A DNA stretch of 64,000 nt from Schistosoma mansoni (Eukaryota; Platyhelminthes; Trematoda; Strigeidida; Schistosomatidae): positions 58,029,943-58,093,942 of the forward strand of contig NC_031502.1 in NCBI RefSeq assembly GCF_000237925.1. Reading direction: 5' to 3'. This document shows positions 57,301 through 64,000 of the stretch, one piece after another (within the stretch, counting starts at the first letter, position 1; every line of letters begins with the position of its first letter). The notes under the pieces are model-generated. The model was not told the DNA's origin and made no database searches. It saw nothing but the letters and a program-made list of their open reading frames with translations. A program made the position numbers and the translations under genes.

Positions 57301-60300
57301 TGCTGCCGAAAACCACACCACCACTAGTACAAACCACGTCCCGGAAGCTACCCACGTACAACGTTGGATGCCCAGTATTCGCTCGGGACTACAGAGCAAA
57401 TCGTGATCCTTGGATCGAAGCACGTGTGGTTAGACGGGTGGGAGAAGTCATGTATGAGGTTGAGGTAGGAACGGACAGATGGACCAGACATCGAAATCAA
57501 CTACGCAAGCGGTTAACACCAGAGCGCCCATCGACCGAAGTAAAGATTCCGCTGGACGTACTATTGGATACATTTAATCTGCCGGCAGTCCCAACGCATG
57601 AAGAAGCACAAAAGGTCGACCTACGGTCCCGAAGATGGTCACTGAGCCAACGGCGACAGACAGTTAGAATGCAGGTGGACCCAAAGAATGTCCGTTACTA
57701 AAAAGGGGAGGTGTTGGGGATGTCAAATCCCCAGAACTTACTTGGTAAATGGCTTAGTTTTGTAGTTTTATTTTGAAAATTTGAATTTAGCTGTTTCCGC
57801 GCCAAAAGCGCTCTTTTTACCTTCACGTCATATTTCCCACTTGTAAACTATCTTAAACGCTATTGGTCCGTTGTTTCTTTGTGTGTGCTATTTACTAATA
57901 ATGCTCAAGGACAATTTGTTGCTGTATAAATGCGCTTGACTTTTCCCTTATTCGATTTGCTTGTACTCGGCTGCTTATGGAATACATACATATTCCCCTA
58001 CTTGCCTTGGACTTCTTCATCTAGTTAGCGGGGCCTGGGACAACCGATTAGAATAGCTTATCGTGTCATTGTGTCATTGGTTTTCGTTCGTTACCGCGGA
58101 ATCGATTTAGCTCAAGCATAACAGACCTAAAGATCCGATCAACAAGGCAGTGGAGCATCACAAGGAGATGCAGTCCCATGGTAGCCGGTCACCAACGATT
58201 GATTCATACGCCATTTGTTCTCTCAGGATACTGGACGCCATGTTCATCATTGGTTTGGAATCAGGATCTTCTAACTCCCCTAGGTGGACTCGCCGTGTCC
58301 ATCAACCCGGTTAAAGCGCCGTACATTCGCTTTTTGTCCTCTCAATTTCGTAAACTACACCCCCGCCACGAGAAGGCAGTGAGTAGGACTTCCCTGACAG
58401 AGGCTATATACGCGTGGCCATGTGAGAGCATTTGGAGAGGGAGAGCGGACTTTCCCCACTCTCAGCCGTACCAGGGCATTTGGGGGCCAATCATCTTACC
58501 ACAAGCTATAATATAGAAAAATGAAAACCTTAATTTATTCGCGTTACTCTTTGTATTCCTAAAATCAATCATTTTAATCCAATTTAGTTTTCCTAATTCA
58601 ATATCGTTTAAAACCCTAAATCTATCAGTTTTTCGGCTCCATTTTAAATATTTAAAATAATTACCAGGGTTAAGTTAATTGACATATATAGAGATAAATA
58701 CAAAAAAATTTTTGGACTTTTGTAACGGTCCCACCTGAAGCTATTAGTTTTACTTCTGTTGTACAATTATTAAATACCTGAAGGATTGTATTTTTGTATT
58801 CTCTAACTTGTAATCTTCCATGTGATGCATTAACCGTTGTTTTGTGTTATACTGTTACTTTACAACGGACTTGTCACTCAATTCTCTTCCCCATATGGCG
58901 TAGTTATGTCTATGTTCCTACTTTCTTAATTATATCGACGTTTGGTTAAGAATTTACTCTATGTTATTGCATGGGTTGAGTCATTAAAGTGTGATGACGG
59001 TCCACGGGTGGACTTGGGGAAGCTCTAAGAAGCTCAAAAAGAGCCGAACATATTCCATTCAATCAGCTCTCGGAAGAATATTCCAGAATCACTACGTGTA
59101 GCTTCCCTATTGGATAACTATAATTATGGTTTCGTTTTTACTAAAAGCTATAAATACGTGACAGTTTTGTACCATAATCGATACTGTTTGGAATAACATT
59201 TCTTCCACTTGTCTTCTGTCTTCCCACTTGCGACTTGGGAAGGTTCTAGCGTTCGATTGCTTAAGTTATACGCAGCATACTAAGAATCTAAGTTCTAAAT
59301 ATAACATAAAGCAATTATATAATTGAACGTTTCAACATGCTGTGTTGTGTTCTACGTGGTCGTCGAGCGAGTGAGTGTGAGAGAACTGGATTCTGGACCA
59401 ACAGTTGTTTAGTTTTATTCTCGGCTGTTATCTCACCGTCGTCATGTCATTGTTTAGCCGAAGATCGTTAGTGCTAGGATAAACAGTCTAGAAGAATTAA
59501 TAAATACTCGGAGTATGTCAAAACAATTGCATTCCTGTAATTACAGCCTCATTTGAAGGAAACCAAAAACAATTCAAGAGATTAGTTTTTCTCGTCACAC
59601 CATTAACCAGATAGGTTCTTACGATAAACAGCATTATCACTTCACATACATATTTTCTAATCGAAAAAAGTATTCCAATAAAAAGTGAGTCGGCAAACTT
59701 TAAATATACATCGCTTTTAAAACTCTAAATGGTACATATGACGAACTGAAACTAATTTACCGTAAATCTTGATCCCACAATTGCATGCGTATAGTATTCA
59801 CAATACTAGGTTTACCCAAACGAATGATAATATTAGCATTAGGATCATTCAACGAATGACGCACTACATCATATTCTGAATGCGGTGGTGGTGGTTTATG
59901 CTGACTAACAGGTCGTCTTGAAGATGGTTGAATCCAACGGGCTGGTTTATTATTATCATTCACAAAGTTGGTAATACTTGGCGCTATTGGAGTATTTAAA
60001 ATGCTACTTCCGTCAAATGGAGTAACATTTGAACCATTATGTTGAATGTGATCTTGAGCATTAGATGACCATACTTGATTATTATCTGAATAATGCAAAG
60101 AACTCCAAGAATTATTGTTAAGTGTATGATTTATGCCCCAAACTACGCTTTCTGGTAAAGAACTTCGAGGCAATTGAACATGATCATGATGACGACTGAA
60201 TAAATGACCTGCAAAATAAATTTACGAAATCAAATATATATTTAAGATTAAGACAGTTAAAGATTAACATATACATTTATAAGAGTGTAAATCAATTATG

Positions 60301-62542
60301 GAGATGGTGGTCACAAGATTTCTAGAATTCATAATAAACAAAACTAATTGAATGATGGTTATTGTATAACTAGGTATACAAGATCAGGTAGAATACAGAC
60401 TTATGAATTAAATACAATTGAAACAAAAAACCAACGCAACTTAACACTTGTGATGAAATTGTATACGAATTAAAGTTAAGTAATGTCGTGGAAGTCACAA
60501 TTAGTAAAAGAAAATTAGTTAGATCAAACTGTACAACAAAGACATTTTTGTTACTGCAGGGATCTTGCGAAGATTGTTAAATCTGATAGTTTACATTACT
60601 GAGTGATTGTAATTAGACAGTCGTTAAGAGCCAGGAAGCACTGCACAACGGTTTCATGCTAGCACCAGTAGACATCCAAGACACTAACATGGATTGAACT
60701 TAGAACCTTCAGGTTAAGCGGAAAGTCTAACCATTAGAGGGCAACTGTTTCACACACAATACGATTGAACTTCACTTATCATTGGTATTTTAATCTATAC
60801 ACATTTTTTCAGGTTTATCGAGAGATTTAACAACAATCAGTAATAATGCTTGGATTTTCGCGAATTGAATGATGGTTCGTTAATGTTTTTATAGCTTTTT
60901 AAATTACAGGATATGATTAAGTCATAGTAACCGGACCAGTGCACCCGAAGTCGAATACATCGAATGACCGTCTTGTTTTCTCGAAATATTTAAACATGAA
61001 TACATACAAAATAAGCGGTTCGACAACAAACAATATTTATCATAGGTTCACATTCAATTAATCGACTCAACAGTAAAGACACTCAAACTCTAGGACAAAT
61101 AAGCATAAAAATGACCGACTCATCAACTGTACATCATCAGTAATTGGTTTTCCCTCTAGAATGAATGTTAATACTCTTTAAATTGTTTGGACGACTTTCG
61201 TAAAGTCATAAGAAACAATCCGACAGCATAGACAAGAAAACTTTGTGGAATATTCTTCGACATTATGGAGTATCTGAGCAGATCGCCACTAACTCCTACG
61301 GCGGACTGGATTGTAAAACCATGAATAAGGGATAACTCACAGATTTATTCCAAATGAGGTCTAATGTCTGACAAGGTTGTCTACTATCACCTACTTTTTT
61401 CCTGCTATCCGCTGACTGCATTATGAAGAACCTCACAGCCAAGAAAATGCCTCAACACTAAAACCTTCCCAAGTCGCAAGTGGGAAGACAGAAGATAAGT
61501 GGAAGGAATGTTATTCCAAACAGTGTCGATTGTGGTACACGTCTGTCACGTATTTATAGCTTTTAGTAAAAACAAAACCATCATTTTAGTTATCCTATCC
61601 GGACACAGAGGGTTATTAGCATTTGTCAAATAGGGAAGCTACACGTAGTGATTCTGGAATATACTTCTGAGAGCCATTTGATTAGTCCTCCCGGTCTCCA
61701 CATTGTCCGGATATTCTATATACCTATATTAATCGTTACTCTGGTTGTTAGAATTAGTACCGATTTCGTGACCTACGAAGAATCTCAGCTTTCCCCATGA
61801 GACGTTATAATTCCTCAACTACGGGGACAGAGTTTAAATGGCCTAATTTGTTTATTCTGGTCAGCATTGTTTTTAACAAGGTTGTTTTCTATGGGATGGG
61901 GTTGCTGATCCCATGCCCTATCTGGCTTCCAGAAACGAGATGGAGTTGGGTTTGAGATTGTGATCTACTGGTTAAAAGAGTAATAATGGTTTAATCACTA
62001 AACACAACACTACTTAAGTCTTCACAAAGGAGAAACGTGGCAGAAGTAATCATGAATAAAGATAAATAAAAAAATTTTCAGCTGAGTTTGAAAAATATTA
62101 GGCACTAATTAATATTGTCATTTCTACTACCATTGTTACTACCATCATAATAAAAAGTCGCAACAATTAATGTGCCAAAATTTAAGTAGAAGAATACCTG
62201 AGTTATCAGACATCATGTCCATAGTTGGTGCCTGAATTTGATCATTGTTTTGTTGTTGGAAATAATGAGATCTACAGTGAATCTCGTCTTGTTCTTCGTC
62301 TGTATCATCATCTTCAATACTGTCACTATCATCGTTAGTGTCGCCCGGAATTACATTTCTCTCGGAATAGTCTGCAATGGAACTATCATCCTCATTGATC
62401 TTCAAAGATTCAATATTCAATTTATTTACATTCAATTCATCCGAATCAAGAGAATGTTCAACAAAAAAATGTGGATACGTTCCATTTTCACCAGCAATTA
62501 GTGAACAACCGAAACGAGGACATGCTAAGTTAACACCTGGTA
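46935..62542 (-). CDS. BTBD9: BTBD9, 3' half (6 exons, 5' end outside window)
   Basis: Exons in transcript order: 62542-62198, 60208-59761, 52953-52725, 51383-51193, 49291-49105 and 47387-46935 (stop included). All have canonical borders and matching phases (about 617 codons). BTBD9 is a BTB/Kelch-type scaffold, in animals linked to Cullin-3 ubiquitin ligation, synaptic function and iron handling. Its BTB and BACK domains should lie upstream, beyond the window. Shown here are the two discoidin-like domains. In the first, PGVNLACPRFGCSLIAGE and RLGKPSIVNTIRMQLWDQD flank a very long polar insert; it ends SYSYTIDVSLDQSTWHRI and CRSWQTLYFPSRVIHFIRIT. The second has VSRNRNALIDGN, YDWNSGYTCHQLGNGAIVVQ and LLWDLDSRTYSYSVYVSNDR. 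An Asn/Ser/Thr-rich tail of about 135 residues follows CPYPP. Confidence 0.93.
47630..48160 (-). repeat. Possible old LTR-like repeats (two related units)
   Basis: 47630-47850 and 47890-48150 share TTATTCCAAG/TTACTCCAAG, ACCTTGG and ATCCAATCAAAACC/ATCTAACCAATAACG blocks, in an arrangement like the solo LTR at 28340. No termini or target duplications can be fixed. Confidence 0.35.
48289..48330. repeat. (AAT)n microsatellite
   Basis: About 14 units of AAT/ATA. 48331-49080 is intron without recognisable features. Confidence 0.97.
49105..49291 (-). CDS. BTBD9: BTBD9 exon: second discoidin domain, core
   Basis: Encodes FLLWDLDSRTYSYSVYVSND, VDWKLVRDASTEPCRSWQII and FIRVVGSYNTAND, matching human LLLWDCDDRSYSYYVEVS and FIRIVGTHNTANE. 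Confidence 0.97.
49535..49850 (-). mobile_element. LINE family 2 fragment
   Basis: Reverse strand reads FTYLGSLISPNALVSDEISA then decays through RYPSIN-type sequence to a tail-like GTCAGTTAATC. It is an internal piece joined to a tail. Confidence 0.75.
50255..50770 (+). repeat. Family C retroposon copy
   Basis: Full forward copy with GTGCTTAAATAAATAAATAA tail. Closest to the copies at 33322 and 44630. Confidence 0.9.
51193..51383 (-). CDS. BTBD9: BTBD9 exon: start of second discoidin domain
   Basis: Encodes VPTFNVANVDHGATVLEGVS, RNRNALIDGNIRMYDWNSGY and HQLGNGAIVVQLAQPFLLRS, nearly identical in pattern to human ALLNGDTKNYDWDSGYTCHQ. Confidence 0.97.
51460..51565 (-). repeat. Family B-related fragment
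   Basis: ATATAAGCTAGACAACAAAT to CTGGATGGCCGTTTCGTCC, truncated within the ribozyme at the (GTCA)n tail of the next LINE. Confidence 0.65.
51565..52015 (-). mobile_element. LINE family 2, 3' fragment
   Basis: (GTCA)n tail at 51567-51597, 3' UTR, then GVGWKRVRGGQTKTWHQCLK, GRCRLPGWGPRDYRNQWLET and NRSQWRRCIHSLSSLKP on the reverse strand. It continues to about 52015, where it joins family A-related sequence. Confidence 0.9.
52080..52245 (-). repeat. Family A remnant
   Basis: CAGTGGGATCCAACATGCGC and GAGTTATCCACTGAGTTACT outline a decayed copy. Confidence 0.5.
52300..52610 (+). repeat. Family B diverged copy
   Basis: 5' part, CCGGCTCAGTG A box, TGGATTCGAGCC B box, and ribozyme with CTGAGTA and GAAA. 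It ends GGATTCAACCGTTAAAATAC. Confidence 0.75.
52725..52953 (-). CDS. BTBD9: BTBD9 exon: end of first discoidin domain
   Basis: The split Arg codon gives RSYSYTIDVSLDQSTWHRI, CRSWQTLYFPSRVIHFIRIT and FHLITFRCFYSEKVFQQVDG, matching human YLCRSWQKLYFPARVCRYIR. Confidence 0.97.
53015..53163 (-). repeat. Family C copy, left half (split by Gypsy element)
   Basis: Tail and first 130 bp up to CCTTTGACCT. The rest continues at 58124 after the LTR element. Confidence 0.92.
53164..53577 (+). repeat. 5' LTR of the Gypsy element
   Basis: Begins TGTTGGGGATGTCAAATCCC and ends CAAGCATAACA. TGCTGTATAAATGCG supplies a TATA-like box. The sequence following it (ATTGGCGACGGTGG) should hold the primer binding site; I could not match it to a tRNA. 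Confidence 0.95.
53601..57701 (+). CDS. Gag-Pol polyprotein of the Gypsy element (fused frame)
   Basis: A 1,366-codon frame. Gag (about 1-330) ends in two zinc knuckles (CWHCGAWHYVRNC and CRKCKVVGHKDGFC). The aspartic protease has DTAS (about 358). Reverse transcriptase has LDLADAYLQ and YLDDIL, RNase H has ADASAYGLGAVI, and the integrase has an HHCC-type knuckle (HIGHPG, CAQCQQ), HIDFAGP and VSDNGSQF. Parts are in the Ty3/Gypsy order. Confidence 0.97.
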   Translation: MDPSRLESLLEQQLKLIQMLTDMKVSPPTQPSTANATTAPSVDGIANSIAEFHYDPDANVTFDMWFRRYEDLFKFDFANQDDAWKVRLLLRKLGASELDRYCNLILPLNPRDRSFADTVQTLSQHFGDNSSLFNTRYRCLKLVMNEDDDFLTHVGIVNRECERFRLKSLSEDQFKALILICSLQSQKFSDIRTRLLCRLDQDPKLTLNDMANEYQRLVNLQRDTSMVESGGSSRSEVRVIQKTTNQNQGAPAAFSPTHFSPIRQTRTNPSTPCWHCGAWHYVRNCPFKQHRCRKCKVVGHKDGFCLKSTPNRSSNTKKTVPKPCTSSLSLVSSCQSSSPGERKFINININGHFFRLQIDTASDVTILSHKNWIKMGSPSLQRTTKKPRTACGNFLHLAGQLECRVTFRESSFTGVCHITPADLNLLGLDWFDQLKLADVPLNTICHMISQPHGTESYTRKLMAQFSSIFQPGLGQCSTIKATLRLKPGAKPVFRPKRPVPYVTLPTVDEELNRLQQQGVITPVSYSAWAAPIVVIKKANGTLRICADFSTGLNAALEQHHYPLPVPADLFTMLNGGKFFAKLDLADAYLQVEVDEASRELLTINTHRGLFQYNRLPFGVKTAPSIFQQLMDTILSGIPGVAAYLDDILIVAATLEQLHERTTSVLKRISENGFRLRPEKCQFLLRSVKYLGFIFDAVGRRPDPENVQAIRQMPTPTNISALRSFMGLVSYYAAFVPSMHDIRAPLNGLLSKNSTWNWTKECDAAFCKLKSIISSKLLLTHYDPCMPIIVAADASAYGLGAVISHQFPDASEKAVMHASRTLTPAERKYSQIEKEALALVFAVRRFHKFLYGRRFTLLTDHKPLLAIFGSKSGVPAHSANRLQRWALILLGYDFDIQYRRTKHFGQADALSQLINEHSTTDEDAVIASLSTEDHAQCYLTTAVRALPVLESEIQTASRNDPIIKKTMNYITNGWPSTELDGDMKQLYHRRDSLCVVNECLMFGDRVVVPESLRPRVRKQFHIGHPGIKRRKSIARSYAYWPLMDQHIVDLVNKCAQCQQAAKSNAKVPPVPWPQPEHPWSRIHIDFAGPVNGTTYLVVVDAFSKWPEIVPVTPPTTTQTLKHLTELFARNGLPEVIVSDNGSQFTSAQFQEFCKRLTIRHLRAPPYHPQSNGQAERFVDTFKRALIKSKGEGTPVETLQNFLFAYRTTPNDTLPEQKSPAEILMGRRLRTIHNLMLPKTTPPLVQTTSRKLPTYNVGCPVFARDYRANRDPWIEARVVRRVGEVMYEVEVGTDRWTRHRNQLRKRLTPERPSTEVKIPLDVLLDTFNLPAVPTHEEAQKVDLRSRRWSLSQRRQTVRMQVDPKNVRY
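57712..58123 (+). repeat. 3' LTR of the Gypsy element
   Basis: Nearly identical to the 5' LTR; followed by the target duplication GACCT at 58124-58128. Confidence 0.95.
58124..58490 (-). repeat. Family C copy, right half
   Basis: Resumes at GACCTAAAGATCCGATCAAC and runs to CCAGGGCATTTGGGGGC, completing the copy that starts at 53015. Confidence 0.92.
58491..58990. other. Intron DNA, nothing recognised
   Basis: AT-rich BTBD9 intron. Confidence 0.5.
58992..59262. repeat. Family G repeat, copy 1 (LTR-like)
   Basis: TGTGATGACGGTCCACGGG to CGACTTGGGAAGGTTC, with a TATA-like CTATAAATACG. An inverted, shorter copy lies at 61456-61690. It may extend right of 59262. An old LTR is plausible but the ends are not fixed. 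Confidence 0.5.
59761..60208 (-). CDS. BTBD9: BTBD9 exon: polar insert and middle of first discoidin domain
   Basis: Starts GHLFSRHHDHVQLPRSSLPE and runs through Asn/Ser-rich sequence and the Pro-rich PVSQHKPPPPHSEYDV to RLGKPSIVNTIRMQLWDQDL. Phase 1 in, phase 2 out. Confidence 0.93.
60209..61190. other. BTBD9 intron; decayed family B-like piece
   Basis: 60590-60790 has a faint family B outline (GCCAGGAAGCACTGCACAAC, CAATACGATTGAACTTC). Nothing else is recognised. Confidence 0.4.
61228..61455 (+). mobile_element. LINE reverse-transcriptase core fragment (family 1-like)
   Basis: KTLWNILRHYGVSEQIA, NSYGGLDCKT and, after stops, QGCLLSPTFFLLSADCIMKN, the RT motif around GxxQGxxLSPxLF. It is broken by at least two stops, and a family G repeat follows immediately. 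Confidence 0.8.
61456..61690. repeat. Family G repeat, copy 2 (inverted)
   Basis: ACCTTCCCAAGTCGCAAGTG to GATTCTGGAATATACTTCTG, the reverse complement of 59050-59262. 61691-62140 has nothing else that I recognise. Confidence 0.65.
62198..62542 (-). CDS. BTBD9: BTBD9 exon: start of first discoidin domain and acidic insert
   Basis: Starts (with 2 nt of a split codon) PGVNLACPRFGCSLIAGENG (human: IPEENIATMKYGAQVVKGE) and passes into an acidic stretch (NEDDSSIADYSE, DDSDSIEDDDTDEEQDE) before DMMSDNSG. Acceptor TTATAG at 62543-62548, donor after 62198. Confidence 0.88.
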
Positions 62543-62559
62543 CTATAATTTGAAAGTAA

Positions 62560-63090
62560 TGTAAATTTTAAAAGGAACGCAGGAAGACATTGATGGCAAA
62601 ACAAATCAATATTAAGACATAGAATGTATACTTCATTAGGTATACTAGTAAGAAATAAAGCATACGTTGAAATTGGTTTGAGAAGTACTGAACCTTTTGA
62701 AACAACCGGATATATTAATCTACTGGCAATGGCCTTTGGATCTCTATTTATACTAAGTGATCAATGAGCAGCGATCCTTGTCTAGTTTTTGTTACTGATA
62801 GAATCCTATCGACCGAGTTATGATGTAACCACCAGTCTAAATGATCTAATATCAAGATGTATTATGTTCCATTCTCGGTGGTAAGATGTAGTAAGATTTG
62901 AACCTGGCTTCCGTGTTAGACAATGCGAATGGTCTACATGGAACATCTAGAATCTTGAGGGAACTGATGCTCTATGAAGAATTCAAACCTGGATCATATA
63001 GTGCTACAGTAGTAGACGCTACTACTAGTCTCTCTAAGCTGCGTCCAATCTCTCATTTACCGACTGTTTTTAACTGAGAAACAGAAGTAT
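62560..63090. other. BTBD9 intron, nothing recognised
   Basis: No further BTBD9 exon (BACK or BTB domain) is visible up to the right edge of the window. Confidence 0.5.
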
Positions 63091-63099
63091 GATTCAAAT

Positions 63100-63250
63100 T
63101 CCTATATATGTGTTGGGAGTTTGAAGTGAAAGGTATTGGGTTCGAGTGCCTGTAAGTACACCAACAGCAGGGTATAGTTACGTCCAGCTGACAAGTTCCA
63201 AATAAGACGGAACATACATCCTCGGTTTCAGTACTGGATACTACCATCCG
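63100..63250 (+). repeat. Family A diverged copy, forward
   Basis: B box GGGTTCGAGTGCC, then CGTCCAGCTGACAAGTTCCA and AATAAGACGGAACATACATC. The ribozyme is decayed (CTGACAA). Confidence 0.65.
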
Positions 63251-63569
63251 ACGATAATTTGCTTTCAACTATGAAAAGTATAATATATATTTAGTTAGTT
63301 GTCTTTCTAGAAGACTTAAATAATCATTTGCAATTGAAATTACAAATTTAGATTAATCATTTTTGTTGTATTTACTGATAATGTGAAGGGATTTTTCACT
63401 GGCTTTCATCAACCCCATCACTTGGAACGAAAAAACCAATATAATTTTTATGATAGTTTCCAGATTTGTAATGAACACAATCGATTTGTTTAAATGATCA
63501 TACAGAATGCTGATCGATAAATCACAATGTACAATGATATTATATGGTCCACTGAAAGCTGTTATTTAC

Positions 63570-63660
63570 TCAGTCATAAGCAGCGTAGAACATGCCATAT
63601 ATATGTATAGATTCAAGTTGCCATGTCTTACCACAAGATGCAGTTATCAAAACAAATGCT
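63570..63660 (-). mobile_element. LINE family 2 tail scrap
   Basis: ACTCAGTCATAAGCAGCGTA and GATTCAAGTTGCCATGTC, inverted 3' UTR with weak similarity. Confidence 0.5.
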
Positions 63661-63765
63661 AGAGTAGTAGAATTATTAATATTATCAGTTATAGTAGAAA
63701 AGATTGAGCACAGAAAGTATGATTCAAGAGAAATTAATGAACTTGTAGAACAAAAAATTATAAAT

Positions 63766-64000
63766 CAGAGGGGGTTTTGTGGAGAATTTAGTATTTTCAT
63801 AGTTGAAATCATGGGTCAATTGAAGCTAGAACACCATGGAAAACCTGGAAGCACTGGGTTCGAATCTCGCGAGTGTGGGATCGTGGATGCGCACTGCTGA
63901 GGAGTCCCATAATAGGACAAAACGGCCGTCCAGTGCTTCCAGGTTTTCCATGGTGGTCTAGCTTCAATTGACCCAAGATTTCAACTATGAAAAAATTATA
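63766..64000 (+). repeat. Family B foldback composite (runs to the window edge)
   Basis: Reverse 3' arm 63766-63856, then a forward piece from the B box (GGTTCGAATCTC) through GCACTGCTGAGGAGTCCCAT to TTCAACTATGAAAA. GAAA is changed to AAAA; stem III ACGGCCGT and stem I are perfect. Confidence 0.88.

Larger units (their letters stand above)
53164..58123 (+). mobile_element. Ty3/Gypsy LTR retrotransposon, looks whole
   Basis: A 4,960-bp element with TG...CA LTRs (53164-53577 and 57712-58123, 414 and 412 bp), the 5-bp target duplication GACCT on both sides, and a purine tract AAAAGGGGAGG just before the 3' LTR. The LTRs differ at about half a dozen positions, so insertion is recent. One open frame covers gag and pol, with no breaks seen. 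It lies in a BTBD9 intron in antisense orientation and is inserted inside a family C copy. The pol resembles the K02A2.6/Mag-like branch of Gypsy elements; that placement is tentative. Confidence 0.96.

Noticed and set aside
63000-64000. Additional upstream BTBD9 exons (BACK/BTB)
   Set aside because: No matching sequence was found; only family A, LINE and family B pieces are present.

Overview
The window looks like nuclear DNA of a blood fluke (genus Schistosoma; I cannot fix the species). It is AT-rich and intron-heavy, and it is crowded with Sm-alpha-type hammerhead-ribozyme repeats, tRNA-like SINEs, RTE/CR1-like LINE tails, a Penelope-like fragment and Ty3/Gypsy elements. Exons make up only a few kilobases of the 64 kb. 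I joined them by splice sites, phase and homology, because most long open frames here are repeat sequence.

Three host genes are supported. (1) The 3' end of a hemicentin/fibulin-like extracellular matrix gene lies on the + strand at 107-8143, with five exons: two calcium-binding EGF modules and the fibulin-type C-terminal module, ending YISISKYPF. (2) A complete dopamine/tyramine beta-hydroxylase-like copper monooxygenase lies on the + strand at 14476-42665. It has 12 exons that sum to 2,040 in-frame nt (679 residues): signal peptide, DOMON domain and both copper sites. (3) The 3' half of BTBD9 lies on the - strand at 62542-46935, with six exons. They encode two discoidin-like (F5/8 type C) domains, the first interrupted by a long low-complexity insert, and a polar tail. 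Genes 1 and 2 are tandem; genes 2 and 3 converge tail to tail around 42.7-46.9 kb.

The rest is mostly mobile DNA. Family B (more than 25 pieces) is a tRNA-derived SINE with pol III A and B boxes followed by a hammerhead ribozyme; many copies are foldback composites with their 3' ends facing outwards. Family A is the classical Sm-alpha-type hammerhead repeat. Family C is a ~500-bp retroposon with a TAAA-rich tail. LINE family 1 ends in TAAG repeats and LINE family 2 in CTGA/GTCA repeats. A young, whole-looking Ty3/Gypsy element (53164-58123) lies antisense in a BTBD9 intron and splits a family C copy. Two solo LTRs with target duplications lie at 41990-42403 and 28340-28704.

The most notable observations are: a pair of hammerhead families whose stem III octamers differ by a covarying base pair and are both self-complementary; the foldback architecture of family B; an antisense pseudo-exon copy of monooxygenase exon 3 (9.37-9.67 kb) that also keeps the empty site of a LINE found in the parent intron; and a ~180-residue insertion in the first discoidin domain of BTBD9.
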